From positions 228,092-292,091 of the forward strand of contig NZ_QJVC01000002.1 of NCBI RefSeq assembly GCF_003219795.1: DNA of 64,000 nt. Reading direction: 5' to 3'. Both the position numbers and the translations under genes were made by a program. This document shows, piece by piece, positions 33,077-43,796 of this stretch. The stretch is from Arthrobacter psychrolactophilus (GTDB lineage: Bacteria; Actinomycetota; Actinomycetes; Actinomycetales; Micrococcaceae). How positions within the stretch are numbered: position 1 is the first letter of the stretch; each line of letters begins with the position of its first letter. Below the pieces are notes generated by a model. The model worked only from the letters and a program-made list of their open reading frames with translations, searched no databases and was not told where the DNA came from.

Positions 33077-34522
33077 TTAGCTTGCCGAGACCTTTTCTTG
33101 GTCCAGAACTACCGCTGTTGTCGCCTGGTTCTTGGCGACGGCCGGGATGAACGCGGCCAGGATAGCGGCGAGCACCGAGATGCCTCCACCGAGGATCAGG
33201 GCCATGCGGAATCCGGTTTCGGAAGGTATAACGACTCCATGGAAGTCGATGGTCATCTGAGCCAGGACCAGACCGATCACGGCGGCGCCGATGGTCGTTC
33301 CAAGTGAACGCATCAAGGCGTTGAAGCCGTTGGCGGCAGCCGTTTCGCTCATGGGAACGGAGCCCATGATGAGCGCCGGCATGGCGCCGTAGGCAAAGGC
33401 CAGCCCGCTGTTGATGACAAGACCGGTGACCAGCAGGCCCCAGGTGCTTCCCATGCCGAGCAGGCCAACGACGTAGCCCGCGGCGATGATGCAGACACCC
33501 AGAACCAGCGTGAACTTTGGCCCCTTGGCATCGGTCAGGCGTCCACCCATGGGTGATAGGAACATCATCATCAAACCGGCCGGAGCCATCCACATGCCAG
33601 CGGCAAGGATCGACTGACCCAATCCATAACCGGTGGACGTGGGCATCTGCAGAATCTGCGGCATGACCAACATGGACGCGTACATGCCGAAGCCAACAAA
33701 GATCGAGGCGATGTTCGTCAGGAGAACGCGCGGGATGACGGCGGTGCGCAGATCAACCAGCGGATCCTTGGTGCGTGATTCCCATAGGCCCCACAGCACG
33801 AGAGAAACGGCGGCCAGGGCAAACAGGCCCAGCGTCAGGGCCGAGGACCAGCCCCAGTTGGCGCCCTGAGAGACGGCAAGGATCAAGGAGACCAAACCGA
33901 TCGTCAGGCCGACGGCACCGAGGCCATCGAAACGCTGACCGGCGGCTCCGGCAGCCATGGCCGGAATGAACTTCCAGATGGCCAAGGCCACGAGGAGGGT
34001 GATAACAGCACTTCCCAGGAACAAGACCCGCCAGTTCGAGAACTCCACGACACCGGCGGCGATCGGCATACCGATGGCGCCACCGACACCCAGCGTCGCA
34101 CTGACCGTGGCAATGGCCGCGGCAAGACGTTCCCTGGGAACCAGGTCTCGCAACATGGCAATACCCAAGGGCACCATGCCCGAACCCAGACCCTGCAGGG
34201 CACGACCCACGATCATGAGCTGCACCGATGGCGCAAAGGCGCAGATGATAGCGCCCAGGATCAGGGGAATGGCCAGAATGAGAATCATGCGGCGCTTACC
34301 AAACAAGTCACCCAAGCGGCCGGAGATCGGCACGGCCACGGCTCCTGCAAGAAGTGTTGCCGTGATGATCCATGCGGTATTGGATGCCGAGGTCTCGAAG
34401 ATGCCCGGGAACAGCGGGATCAACGGTGTGACCATGGTCTGTGTAATAGAAGCGGTGATGCCAGCGGATGCGAGCACTCCTACCGCTAATCGGGGGTTGA
34501 CAGCCTTAGTTACTTTGGCCAC
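33077..34522 (-). CDS. MFS drug/multisubstrate exporter (DHA2 type)
   Basis: This 481-residue protein has about 14 transmembrane segments. It carries the DHA2-type features AWIITATLLAGAVAVPISGR followed by LGDLFGKRR (motif A), and GRALQGLGSGMVPLG between later helices. It would export drugs or metabolites by proton antiport. A MarR-family gene is divergent and their shared region holds dyads (34538-34568), so the exporter is probably induced by its own substrate through that regulator. Confidence 0.82.
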   Translation of the reverse strand: MAKVTKAVNPRLAVGVLASAGITASITQTMVTPLIPLFPGIFETSASNTAWIITATLLAGAVAVPISGRLGDLFGKRRMILILAIPLILGAIICAFAPSVQLMIVGRALQGLGSGMVPLGIAMLRDLVPRERLAAAIATVSATLGVGGAIGMPIAAGVVEFSNWRVLFLGSAVITLLVALAIWKFIPAMAAGAAGQRFDGLGAVGLTIGLVSLILAVSQGANWGWSSALTLGLFALAAVSLVLWGLWESRTKDPLVDLRTAVIPRVLLTNIASIFVGFGMYASMLVMPQILQMPTSTGYGLGQSILAAGMWMAPAGLMMMFLSPMGGRLTDAKGPKFTLVLGVCIIAAGYVVGLLGMGSTWGLLVTGLVINSGLAFAYGAMPALIMGSVPMSETAAANGFNALMRSLGTTIGAAVIGLVLAQMTIDFHGVVIPSETGFRMALILGGGISVLAAILAAFIPAVAKNQATTAVVLDQEKVSAS

Positions 34523-34537
34523 TGGGTCCTTTCAAGA

Positions 34538-34568
34538 ATGAATGTGTAGAGTACACAGAATATTCATT
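34538..34568. promoter_or_regulatory. MarR-type operator between MFS exporter and marR
   Basis: A dyad TGTGTA-GAG-TACACA (34543-34557) is nested within an outer inverted pair AATGAAT (34538-34544) and ATTCATT (34562-34568). It lies 16-46 bp upstream of the exporter start and 46-76 bp upstream of the chosen marR start. Confidence 0.6.
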
Positions 34569-34613
34569 GTACATTCCAAAGGCGGGCCGAAAGTAGCTGA
34601 TAGGGTCGTTGAA

Positions 34614-35063
34614 ATGACGAAACGCCGCATCGCGAAGATTGAAGAGATTGAGCATCAGCAGATGCTACTGGGCCGTTATACGGTGGCTCAGTTTAAGAAT
34701 GGAGACAAGCTCGATCGCAGCGTGTATCTGCTCTTAAGTCGGATCCATGCACAGGGTCCCATGTCGATCGCCGAGCTCAGTCAAGCGTTCCACAGGGATG
34801 TTTCTACCCTGCAGCGACAGACCACGGTGGCTATCCACGACGGTTTGCTGGAGCGCACGATCGACCCCACGGGCAGCATCGCACGTAAGTTCATACTGAC
34901 CCCTCTCGGGGAAGCCCGACTCAAGGACGTACGTGATCACGCCGTCAAGTCCCTTGAAAACGTCATGGAGGAATGGTCGGATGAAGATGTGACGACGTTC
35001 GCGGAACTACTGCACCGTTTTAACGCCTCCATCCAGGATTACCGAGAGACTAAGGCTAACTAG
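34614..35063 (+). CDS. MarR-family transcriptional regulator
   Basis: About 149 residues with a winged helix (MSIAELSQAFHRDVSTLQRQ) and the typical MarR C-terminal helix (ENVMEEWSDEDVTTFAELLH). The ATG at 34614 was chosen because AGGG lies about 9 nt upstream. The frame is open to 34542 but that stretch covers the operator. It is divergent from the MFS exporter and convergent with guaB1, with a 10-bp gap. Confidence 0.82.
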   Translation: MTKRRIAKIEEIEHQQMLLGRYTVAQFKNGDKLDRSVYLLLSRIHAQGPMSIAELSQAFHRDVSTLQRQTTVAIHDGLLERTIDPTGSIARKFILTPLGEARLKDVRDHAVKSLENVMEEWSDEDVTTFAELLHRFNASIQDYRETKAN

Positions 35064-35073
35064 CCTTCCCCGC

Positions 35074-36942
<1,869 letters not shown>

Positions 36943-39900
36943 GTGCCAGAGCAATCCATCCACCGTCTACCAGAAGAATTTGGCGGCAACGAGTGGCTCG
37001 TCGATGAACTGTACGAGCGCTACCAGAGCGATAAGAATGCGGTAGATGCAAAATGGTGGCCACTCTTTGAAGGTTTCGCTGCAGAGGATGCAGCAGGAAA
37101 CGGTCGCCATACCGCAAATAATTCAGCTCCGGTCACCGCCCAGATCCCGGTTGTGGCCACTCCGACCCCGGCCGTAGCTGCCCCCAGCACGACGGCGGCC
37201 CCCGCTGCCGCTGTTCCGGCGGCTCCCACCGCGGCACCTAAGGCACCGGCAGCCCCCCGCCCGCCGGCACCGGCAAAGGATGCGGCTCGCACCGGCGCGA
37301 CGCCCATCCCGGCGCAGTTGCCTAAAACCGCTAAGGACAAGTCAGTCCCGGAAGAGTCAGTGAAGACTGTTCTGCGTGGACCGGCCAAGGCCATCGCGGC
37401 CAACATGGTCTCGAGCCTTGAAGTTCCTACCGCAACGAGCGTTCGTGCCATCCCGGCCAAGCTGCTCATCGACAACCGTGTTGTCATCAACTCTAATCTG
37501 GCCCGCGCTCGTGGCGGCAAGGTTTCTTTCACGCACCTGATCGGTTACGCCGTCATCAGGGCCCTGGCCGCCTTCCCGTCCATGAACGTCTACTACGACG
37601 AGATCGACGGCAAGCCTGTCGCCGTGCAGCCGCCGCATGTGAACTTTGGCATTGCCATTGACATGCCCAAGCCTGATGGCACGCGTCTGCTCATGGTGCC
37701 GAACATCAAGCGCGCCGAGACCATGAACTTCGCCGAGTTCTGGCACACCTACGAGGACCTTATCAAGCGCGCCCGCGCTGGTAAGCTCACCGCCGATGAC
37801 CACTCCGGCACCACGGTTTCCCTGACCAACCCCGGTGGCATCGGCACCGTGCACTCCGTTCCGCGTCTCTCCAAGGGCCAGGCAGCCATCATCGGCGTCG
37901 GCTCGCTGGACTACCCGGCCGAGTACCAGGGTGCCAGCGCCAAGATCATCGCCCAGAACGCCATCTCCAAGATTCTGACGCTGACCTCCACCTATGACCA
38001 CCGCGTCATCCAGGGTGCCGGTTCCGGTGAATTTCTGAAGAAGGTCCACCAGCTGTTGCTCGGTGCTGAGAACTTCTACGATGAGATCTTTGAATCTCTG
38101 CGCATCCCCTACGAGCCCGTTCGCTGGAGCTTGGATCTCCAGGTTGACCCGGCTGACGAGATCAACAAGGTTGCTCGCATTCAGCAGCTCATCCACTCCT
38201 ACCGGGTTCGTGGCCACCTCATGGCCGACACCGACCCGTTGGAATTCGTGCAGCGCAAGCACCCCGACCTGGACGTGCTCACCTACGGCCTGACGCTGTG
38301 GGATCTGGACCGCGAATGGCCCACCGGCGGCTTCGGCGGCAAGTCCAAGCTTCTCCTGCGCGACATCCTTGGCGTACTGCGTGATGCCTACTGCCGCACC
38401 ACGGGTGTGGAATACATGCACATTCAGGAACCGGAACAGCGTGAGTGGTTCCAGAACGAACTGGAGCACCCGTACTCCAAGCCGAGCCGCGAAGAGCAGC
38501 TGCGCATCGTCTCCAAGCTGAACTCGGCAGAAGCGTTCGAAACGTTCCTGCAGACCAAGTTTGTGGGCCAGAAGCGCTTCTCCCTCGAAGGTGGCGAATC
38601 CTTGATTCCGCTGCTTGACTCCATCATCTCCGATGCAGCCGACGACGGACTCGACGAGGTCGCTATCGGCATGGCCCACCGTGGTCGCCTCAACGTCCTG
38701 ACCAACATCGCCGGCAAGACCTACGCTCAGGTCTTCCGCGAATTTGAAGGTACCCAGGACACCCGCAGCGTCCAGGGCTCCGGTGACGTGAAGTACCACC
38801 TCGGCACCGAAGGCACCTTCACATCTGACGCCGGCAACGAAACCAAGGTTTACCTGGCCGCTAACCCCTCACATCTGGAAGCCGTCGACGGCGTCCTCGA
38901 GGGCATCGTGCGCGCCAAGCAGGATCGTCTGGACCAGGGCGAGAACTTCCCCGTTCTGCCCGTCATGGTGCACGGTGACGCCGCCTTCGCCGGTCAGGGT
39001 GTTGTCGCTGAGACCTTGAACCTGTCCCAGCTGCGCGGTTACCGCACGGGTGGAACCATTCACATCGTGGTCAACAACCAGGTTGGCTTCACGACGGCTC
39101 CTTCCTCATCCCGCTCCTCGGTGTACTCCACCGACGTGGCCAAGATGATTCAGGCCCCCGTCTTCCACGTGAACGGTGACGACCCCGAGGCTGTAGTCCG
39201 CACGGCTCAGTTGGCATACCAGTTCCAGCAGCGCTTCCGCAAGGACGTTGTCATCGACATGGTGTGCTACCGCCGTCGTGGCCACAACGAGGGTGACGAT
39301 CCCTCGATGACCCAGCCGCTGATGTACAACCTCATCGAGGCCAAGCGCTCCGTGCGTCGCCTCTACACCGAGGCTCTCATCGGCCGTGGCGACATCACCG
39401 AAGAGGAAGCCACGCAGCTGCTGCGCGACTACCAGGAACGCCTGGAACGCGTCTTTGCGGAAACGCATGCAGCTCAGACCTCACCCATCCCGGTCATCAC
39501 GAAGGATGCCCAGGCTGTGTCCGGCTTGGAGCGCCCCATCGCGCAGCAGGCCGACTCGGGCGTCAACGATCCCCGAGTCACCGCCATCAGCGCGGCAACT
39601 CTGGCCCACATTGGTGCTGCCCACCTGGCCGTTCCCGAAGGATTCACGGTTCACCACAAGCTCCAGCCGCTGCTGGAAAAGCGTGAGGCCATGTCTCGCG
39701 AGGGTGGTATCGACTGGGGCTTCGGCGAGCTCAGCGCCTTTGGTTCGCTCTTGATGGAAGGCGTCCCCGTCCGTATGGCCGGTCAGGACTCCCGCCGCGG
39801 CACCTTTGTGCAGCGTCACGCGGTCTTCCACGACCGCACCAACGGTGACGTCTGGTGCCCGCTGACGGAACTCAGCGACAGCCAGGCCAAGCTGTGGATC

Positions 39901-40731
39901 TACGATTCCCTGCTCAGCGAATACGCTGCCATGGCGTTCGAATACGGTTACTCCGTTGAGCGCCCGGACGCCTTGGTTGTGTGGGAAGCTCAGTTCGGTG
40001 ACTTCGTCAACGGCGCGCAGACCGTCATCGACGAATTCGTCTCCTCCGCTGAGCAGAAGTGGGGCCAGCACTCTTCGCTGGTACTCATGTTGCCGCACGG
40101 CTACGAAGGCCAGGGCCCGGACCACTCTTCGGCTCGCATCGAACGCTTCATGCAGATGTGTGCCGAAGAAAACATGATTGTCGCTAACCCGACAACTCCG
40201 GCCTCGCACTTCCACCTCTTGCGTCGTCAGGCTTACAGCCGTCCGCGCAAGCCGTTGATCATCTTCACCCCGAAGCAGCTGTTGCGCCTGAAGGCCGCAG
40301 CTTCCTCGGTGGAGGACTTCACCTCAGGTGGATTCCGCCCGGTCATCGCCGAGCATGCAGCCCTGGACAACAACGCCGTCGATCGCGTCTTGTTGGTTTC
40401 CGGCCGCCTGTACTACGACCTCCTCGCAGCTCGCGACAAGGCCGGGGACACCAAGGTAGCCATCATCCGCGTCGAGCAGCTGTACCCGCTCCCGCTCGAT
40501 GAGATCAAGGCCGAGCTGGCCAAGTACCCGAACGCGGAGATCGTGTGGGCACAGGACGAACCCGCTAACCAGGGTCCGTGGCCGTTCATGGGTCTGAACC
40601 TAGCCCCCGAGCTGGACAAGAAGCTGGGCCGTATTTCACGCCCCGCCTCTGCTGCCACGGCAACGGGATCGGCAAAGAACCACGCAGTCGAGCTGACTTT
40701 GCTGGTCAAGCAGGCTTTCGAACGTAACTAA
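36943..40731 (+). CDS. kgd: Multifunctional 2-oxoglutarate metabolism enzyme Kgd (SucA with E2-like domain)
   Basis: This 1262-residue actinobacterial fusion begins with an N-terminal helix (GNEWLVDELYERYQSD) and an Ala/Pro-rich linker (about residues 65-125). An E2-like succinyltransferase domain follows, with STYDHRVIQGAGSGEF. The ThDP-dependent E1 then contains GMAHRGRLNVL, HGDAAFAGQGVV and VNNQVGF. It makes succinyl-CoA (or succinic semialdehyde) from 2-oxoglutarate in the TCA cycle with Lpd and other E2 subunits. Mycobacterial Kgd is inhibited by unphosphorylated GarA. The GTG start has GGAAGAGG 10 nt upstream. A terminator follows. Confidence 0.93.
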   Translation: MPEQSIHRLPEEFGGNEWLVDELYERYQSDKNAVDAKWWPLFEGFAAEDAAGNGRHTANNSAPVTAQIPVVATPTPAVAAPSTTAAPAAAVPAAPTAAPKAPAAPRPPAPAKDAARTGATPIPAQLPKTAKDKSVPEESVKTVLRGPAKAIAANMVSSLEVPTATSVRAIPAKLLIDNRVVINSNLARARGGKVSFTHLIGYAVIRALAAFPSMNVYYDEIDGKPVAVQPPHVNFGIAIDMPKPDGTRLLMVPNIKRAETMNFAEFWHTYEDLIKRARAGKLTADDHSGTTVSLTNPGGIGTVHSVPRLSKGQAAIIGVGSLDYPAEYQGASAKIIAQNAISKILTLTSTYDHRVIQGAGSGEFLKKVHQLLLGAENFYDEIFESLRIPYEPVRWSLDLQVDPADEINKVARIQQLIHSYRVRGHLMADTDPLEFVQRKHPDLDVLTYGLTLWDLDREWPTGGFGGKSKLLLRDILGVLRDAYCRTTGVEYMHIQEPEQREWFQNELEHPYSKPSREEQLRIVSKLNSAEAFETFLQTKFVGQKRFSLEGGESLIPLLDSIISDAADDGLDEVAIGMAHRGRLNVLTNIAGKTYAQVFREFEGTQDTRSVQGSGDVKYHLGTEGTFTSDAGNETKVYLAANPSHLEAVDGVLEGIVRAKQDRLDQGENFPVLPVMVHGDAAFAGQGVVAETLNLSQLRGYRTGGTIHIVVNNQVGFTTAPSSSRSSVYSTDVAKMIQAPVFHVNGDDPEAVVRTAQLAYQFQQRFRKDVVIDMVCYRRRGHNEGDDPSMTQPLMYNLIEAKRSVRRLYTEALIGRGDITEEEATQLLRDYQERLERVFAETHAAQTSPIPVITKDAQAVSGLERPIAQQADSGVNDPRVTAISAATLAHIGAAHLAVPEGFTVHHKLQPLLEKREAMSREGGIDWGFGELSAFGSLLMEGVPVRMAGQDSRRGTFVQRHAVFHDRTNGDVWCPLTELSDSQAKLWIYDSLLSEYAAMAFEYGYSVERPDALVVWEAQFGDFVNGAQTVIDEFVSSAEQKWGQHSSLVLMLPHGYEGQGPDHSSARIERFMQMCAEENMIVANPTTPASHFHLLRRQAYSRPRKPLIIFTPKQLLRLKAAASSVEDFTSGGFRPVIAEHAALDNNAVDRVLLVSGRLYYDLLAARDKAGDTKVAIIRVEQLYPLPLDEIKAELAKYPNAEIVWAQDEPANQGPWPFMGLNLAPELDKKLGRISRPASAATATGSAKNHAVELTLLVKQAFERN

Positions 40732-40740
40732 TGCACCACT

Positions 40741-40780
40741 GATGCCCGGTCTGCACTATCAGGCCGGGCATCTTTTATTT
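40741..40780 (+). terminator. Rho-independent terminator of kgd
   Basis: GATGCCCGG pairs with CCGGGCATC around a 14-nt loop, followed by TTTTATTT. It starts 9 bp after the kgd stop codon. Confidence 0.85.
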
Positions 40781-40812
40781 GACTTCCACCGTGATCAAAG
40801 AAGAGGGGTTCC

Positions 40813-41412
40813 GTGGAGAAGCGGGAACTGCGAATAGTATCTGTCGGCGATGAATTGGTAGCCGGCGCGGGCGATCCTCGCGCGCTCGGCTGGCTGGGCC
40901 GTGTACTAGCGCGTACCCCTGCAGAGCACGTGAGCGTCGAATCCTTTGTGCTCGCCGCTCCGAAAGAAGGCACTGAGGCCTTGGCCGGGCGCTGGTTGCA
41001 CGAGGCCGGACGGCGTTTTGATGACTTCCATGAGAATCGGCTCGTCATCGGCCTGTCGGGGCGCGACATTGAATATGGTCTCTCGACGGCACGCAGCCGC
41101 CTGAATCTGGCCAACATTCTCGACGGGGCCACGCAGCTGAACATTCCGGTTTTCGTGGTGGGCCCTCCCCCGTCGTTGGATCCGGCGCTGAATCGCAAGC
41201 TGGCCGAGCTCAACACCGCCTTTGCCGACGTGACCACGCGCCGCAAGCACCACTATGTGGATACCTTCACACCTTTACAGAACCATGAGCAGTGGCGCAA
41301 TGATCTGGCGGTCAATGCTGGCCATCCCGGTCAGGCCGGGTACGGGCTCATGGCCTGGCTCGTGCTGCACCGTGGCTGGTACCAGTGGCTCGAGATTCCC
41401 GAAGCCTCCTGA
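40813..41412 (+). CDS. SGNH/GDSL-type hydrolase
   Basis: This 199-residue protein has an N-terminal GDELVAG block in place of GDSL and a C-terminal NAGHPGQAGY block that supplies the catalytic His; the Asp of the usual DxxH is replaced by Asn. The central RLNLANILDG region is less typical. The nucleophile serine of GDS is replaced by Glu (GDE), so it may be a divergent or inactive lipase/esterase-like protein. The GTG start is preceded by AGAGGGG. No signal peptide is seen. Confidence 0.65.
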   Translation: MEKRELRIVSVGDELVAGAGDPRALGWLGRVLARTPAEHVSVESFVLAAPKEGTEALAGRWLHEAGRRFDDFHENRLVIGLSGRDIEYGLSTARSRLNLANILDGATQLNIPVFVVGPPPSLDPALNRKLAELNTAFADVTTRRKHHYVDTFTPLQNHEQWRNDLAVNAGHPGQAGYGLMAWLVLHRGWYQWLEIPEAS

Positions 41413-41421
41413 TCCTCACCC

Positions 41422-41463
41422 GCGACGCCCCCAACCAGCGGTTTGGGGGCGTCGCGGCTTTTA
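41422..41463 (+). terminator. Rho-independent terminator
   Basis: A perfect 13-bp stem, GCGACGCCCCCAA with its complement, closes an 8-nt loop and is followed by GGCTTTTA. It lies 9 bp after the hydrolase gene. Confidence 0.82.
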
Positions 41464-41576
41464 AAGGCGGACGACGGCGGCACTTGTGTCAGGACTACCA
41501 CCTCCGTCAGCTGCTCGAGGGAATGGCCTGAGCCTCTTTTCCCAAGAAAACTCGCGATATATCTTGTTTCTCGGTG

Positions 41577-41621
41577 AATCGCGTTATATCGTGTTCTTCA
41601 TAGACACGATATAACGCGATT
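41577..41621. promoter_or_regulatory. PadR-type operator / 5' UTR hairpin
   Basis: AATCGCGTTATATCGTGT and its exact complement (18 bp each) flank 9 nt immediately before the ribosome binding site of the DUF4097 gene. The ATATC/GATAT core fits PadR-family operators. A further CGCGATATATC half-site lies at 41553-41563. Confidence 0.75.
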
Positions 41622-41635
41622 GAGAAGGAGTAATT

Positions 41636-42460
41636 ATGAGCCAGGAACAGTGGTCCATCAATGAACCACAAACGCTTGAACTAAGTCATATCACCGAGGT
41701 CAAGGTGGCCCTCGTCAAGGGCCGTTTCGACATCGTCGTAACGGAAGGAACCACCACAACACTGGAGGTCTCGGAGGTAGACGGGCAGCCGCTGGAAGTG
41801 AGCTTCAGCAATGGCACCTTGAAGGTGGAACACTTTAACGCCTCCAATTGGCTCCAGCGCCTCATCAACTTCCAGCAAGCCGCCACGGCCGTCATCAGCA
41901 TTGCCGTTCCGGCAGGTGCCCTCGTCACGGCGAGCACCGTCAATGCCGATGGCATGGTCAGCGGAAGTGCTCGGACCACGCTGCGCACCGTGACCGGAGC
42001 CCTTCTGGCCGATGCCACGGAGGGGCTGCTGACGGTGGACACGGTCAGCGGCGAGATCATCGCCCGCGACCATCGCGGCACCCTCGTCACCAAGAGCGTC
42101 TCCGGCGATGTCATGGCCTCGGGCGAACTTAGCGACGTCCGCTCCAGCACCGTCTCGGGCAACATCAGCCTGGACCTGCACGGCGGCCCCACGACGCTCA
42201 ATGCCAAGTCCGTCTCGGGAGACATCATGGTGCGTCTACCCCGCACCATGGGCGTTCGGGCCAACGCCACAAGTGCCTCCGGGACACTTTTGTTAGATCA
42301 GGATCGCTTCAGCAATCTCGGCCAGAACACGGCGGCCTCGATCGGGCCCGACACACTGCGCTTGGATGCTAACACCACCACCGTCTCCGGTGGCGTCACG
42401 ATTGTCTATGGCCCCACCGAGCAGCCCACCAAGCCCTCACTGATCAAGGAGGGGTTCTAA
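41636..42460 (+). CDS. DUF4097 beta-helix repeat protein
   Basis: This 274-residue protein consists of repeated short beta-strand units (VSGEIIARDHRGTLVTKSVS, VRSSTVSGNISLDLHGG, AKSVSGDIMVRLP), the pattern of the DUF4097/DUF4098 putative adhesin-like beta-helix family. It has no signal peptide or transmembrane helix. AGAAGGAG precedes the ATG. Its stop overlaps the start of a PadR regulator by 1 bp (TAATG), and a long palindrome lies just upstream, so both form an autoregulated pair. The function is unknown; such pairs often respond to envelope stress. Confidence 0.8.
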   Translation: MSQEQWSINEPQTLELSHITEVKVALVKGRFDIVVTEGTTTTLEVSEVDGQPLEVSFSNGTLKVEHFNASNWLQRLINFQQAATAVISIAVPAGALVTASTVNADGMVSGSARTTLRTVTGALLADATEGLLTVDTVSGEIIARDHRGTLVTKSVSGDVMASGELSDVRSSTVSGNISLDLHGGPTTLNAKSVSGDIMVRLPRTMGVRANATSASGTLLLDQDRFSNLGQNTAASIGPDTLRLDANTTTVSGGVTIVYGPTEQPTKPSLIKEGF

Positions 42461-43068
42461 TGCCTCCCGTCTTTGCCCACGGCGCCCTTCGGCTGTACCT
42501 ACTCGCAGTGCTCGAGGAAGGCCCCCGACACGGCTACGAGATCATCCGGGCCCTCAGTGACCGTTTTGGTGGCACCTACTCCCCCAGTGCCGGCACCGTG
42601 TATCCGCGGCTGTCGAAGCTACAGGAGGAGGGCCTCTTGGAGACCATCCTCGATGGGCGCCGCACGGTGTACAGCCTCACGGTCGCCGGGCGCGAGGAAC
42701 TGGATCGCAGGCGTCATGAGCTGACCGAGGTGCAAGAAAACATCACGGCCTCGGTGCGTCGTTTGGCCGACGACATTCGCCTCGAGGTCAAGGAAAACAT
42801 GCGGGGGCTGCGCGCCGAGTTGGCGGCCAGCGCCGAATCGGCACGTGCCCAGGCGCGGACCAGCCACAAGGAACCCAGCCATGAAGCCGCGGGAAACGCC
42901 GCTTTACTCAAGGAGGCCGAGTTCGCCCTGCAGCGCTTCCGTGATGATCTCCGGGTGGAACTGCGCCTCAACGCGGCCCGTACGGGGTTCGACGACGTGT
43001 CGCTGGCCACGCTGCGCACGGTATTGGATCAGGCAGCCACCGCAATTAGGCAAACTTTAAGGCAATAA
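42460..43068 (+). CDS. PadR-family transcriptional regulator
   Basis: This 202-residue protein has an N-terminal PadR winged helix, LRLYLLAVLEEGPRHGYEII followed by YSPSAGTVYPRLSKLQEEGL and the wing. A long C-terminal helical region (about residues 85-200) is rich in Arg, Glu and Ala. It is translationally coupled to the DUF4097 gene. The 18-bp-arm palindrome at 41577-41621 is the likely binding site, so autorepression of the pair is expected. Confidence 0.87.
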   Translation: MPPVFAHGALRLYLLAVLEEGPRHGYEIIRALSDRFGGTYSPSAGTVYPRLSKLQEEGLLETILDGRRTVYSLTVAGREELDRRRHELTEVQENITASVRRLADDIRLEVKENMRGLRAELAASAESARAQARTSHKEPSHEAAGNAALLKEAEFALQRFRDDLRVELRLNAARTGFDDVSLATLRTVLDQAATAIRQTLRQ

Positions 43069-43161
43069 TTGCCCCCTCTCAGTTAGGTGCGCATGTGCCA
43101 CCTATGCGAAACTAGATGAGGATCGTTTTTGGAGATCTTTTTTTGATGATTGGAGGCAGCT

Positions 43162-43236
43162 ATGTCGAAGCGTTCACGCAAGCGTCGGGATCGTAAGAAG
43201 GGCGGCGCTAACCACGGTAAGCGTCCCAACTCTTAA
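43162..43236 (+). CDS. 50S ribosomal protein bL37 (24 residues)
   Basis: The short frame MSKRSRKRRDRKKGGANHGK followed by RPNS matches the actinobacterial ribosomal protein bL37, first seen in Mycobacterium smegmatis ribosome structures, in both length and the NHGKRPN end. A GGAGG ribosome binding site lies 6 nt upstream and a terminator follows. Nearly half of the residues are basic, as expected for an rRNA-bound protein. It is easily missed because of its size. Confidence 0.88.
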   Translation: MSKRSRKRRDRKKGGANHGKRPNS

Positions 43237-43256
43237 TTCTTGTCGCACTAAGCATC

Positions 43257-43289
43257 AGCCCGTTTCGCCACCTGGCGGGGCGGGCTTTT
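43257..43289 (+). terminator. Terminator of the bL37 gene
   Basis: AGCCCG pairs with CGGGCT, with an inner CGCC/GGCG pair, followed by TTTT, 20 bp after the stop codon. Confidence 0.7.
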
Positions 43290-43325
43290 GTGTACTCAAG
43301 ACCACCTTCACCATGAAAGCCGAAC

Positions 43326-43793
43326 ATGCTAGCCCTCGTAGTACTCACCATGGTGCCGTTGATGTGGTGCGGCATGATTGTCGCCATTTCCTTCATCGAG
43401 ACTCCCCTGAAATTCCGGGCTCCCGGCATGACCCATGCCTTGGGCGTAGGTATTGGCCGACTCGTCTTTAAAGCCTTGAACTATGTTGAAGCCGCCCTGG
43501 CGGTGGTGTTTGTCGGCAGCTGGACCCAGCGCCATGATCTTGTGGGCGTCACCGCCGCCGTCCTGATGGTCCTGTGCACCGCCGCCCTGACGCTGCAGAT
43601 GACGGTCCTTCGTCCGGCCATGGCCAAGCGCACCAAGGCGCTTGCCGCCACAGCCCTGAACCAGCCCGGAACGGCTCCCGTCAAGGGCAAGACCGGAACA
43701 CTGACGCATCTGGCCTACATCGGCTCGGAAGCCTTCAAGGTTGTAGCGCTGCCGATTATTGGCATCCACATTATCCTCGCCGTGGCGGCCTAA
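43326..43793 (+). CDS. Four-TM membrane protein (DUF4149-like)
   Basis: This 155-residue protein has four hydrophobic segments: residues 1-25 with PLMWCGMIVAISFIETPLKF, then about 48-65, 75-95 and 135-155. The layout and the Trp-Cys-Gly entry resemble the DUF4149/TMEM205-like families, but the match is by eye only. The start is uncertain because no clear ribosome binding site is present. It ends 3 bp before the truncated haemoglobin gene and is probably co-transcribed with it. Confidence 0.55.
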   Translation: MLALVVLTMVPLMWCGMIVAISFIETPLKFRAPGMTHALGVGIGRLVFKALNYVEAALAVVFVGSWTQRHDLVGVTAAVLMVLCTAALTLQMTVLRPAMAKRTKALAATALNQPGTAPVKGKTGTLTHLAYIGSEAFKVVALPIIGIHIILAVAA

Positions 43794-43796
43794 GCC

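Noticed and set aside
37357-38799. 480-codon minus-strand frame inside kgd
   Set aside because: It is antisense to the conserved Kgd E2/E1 region and shows no family features.
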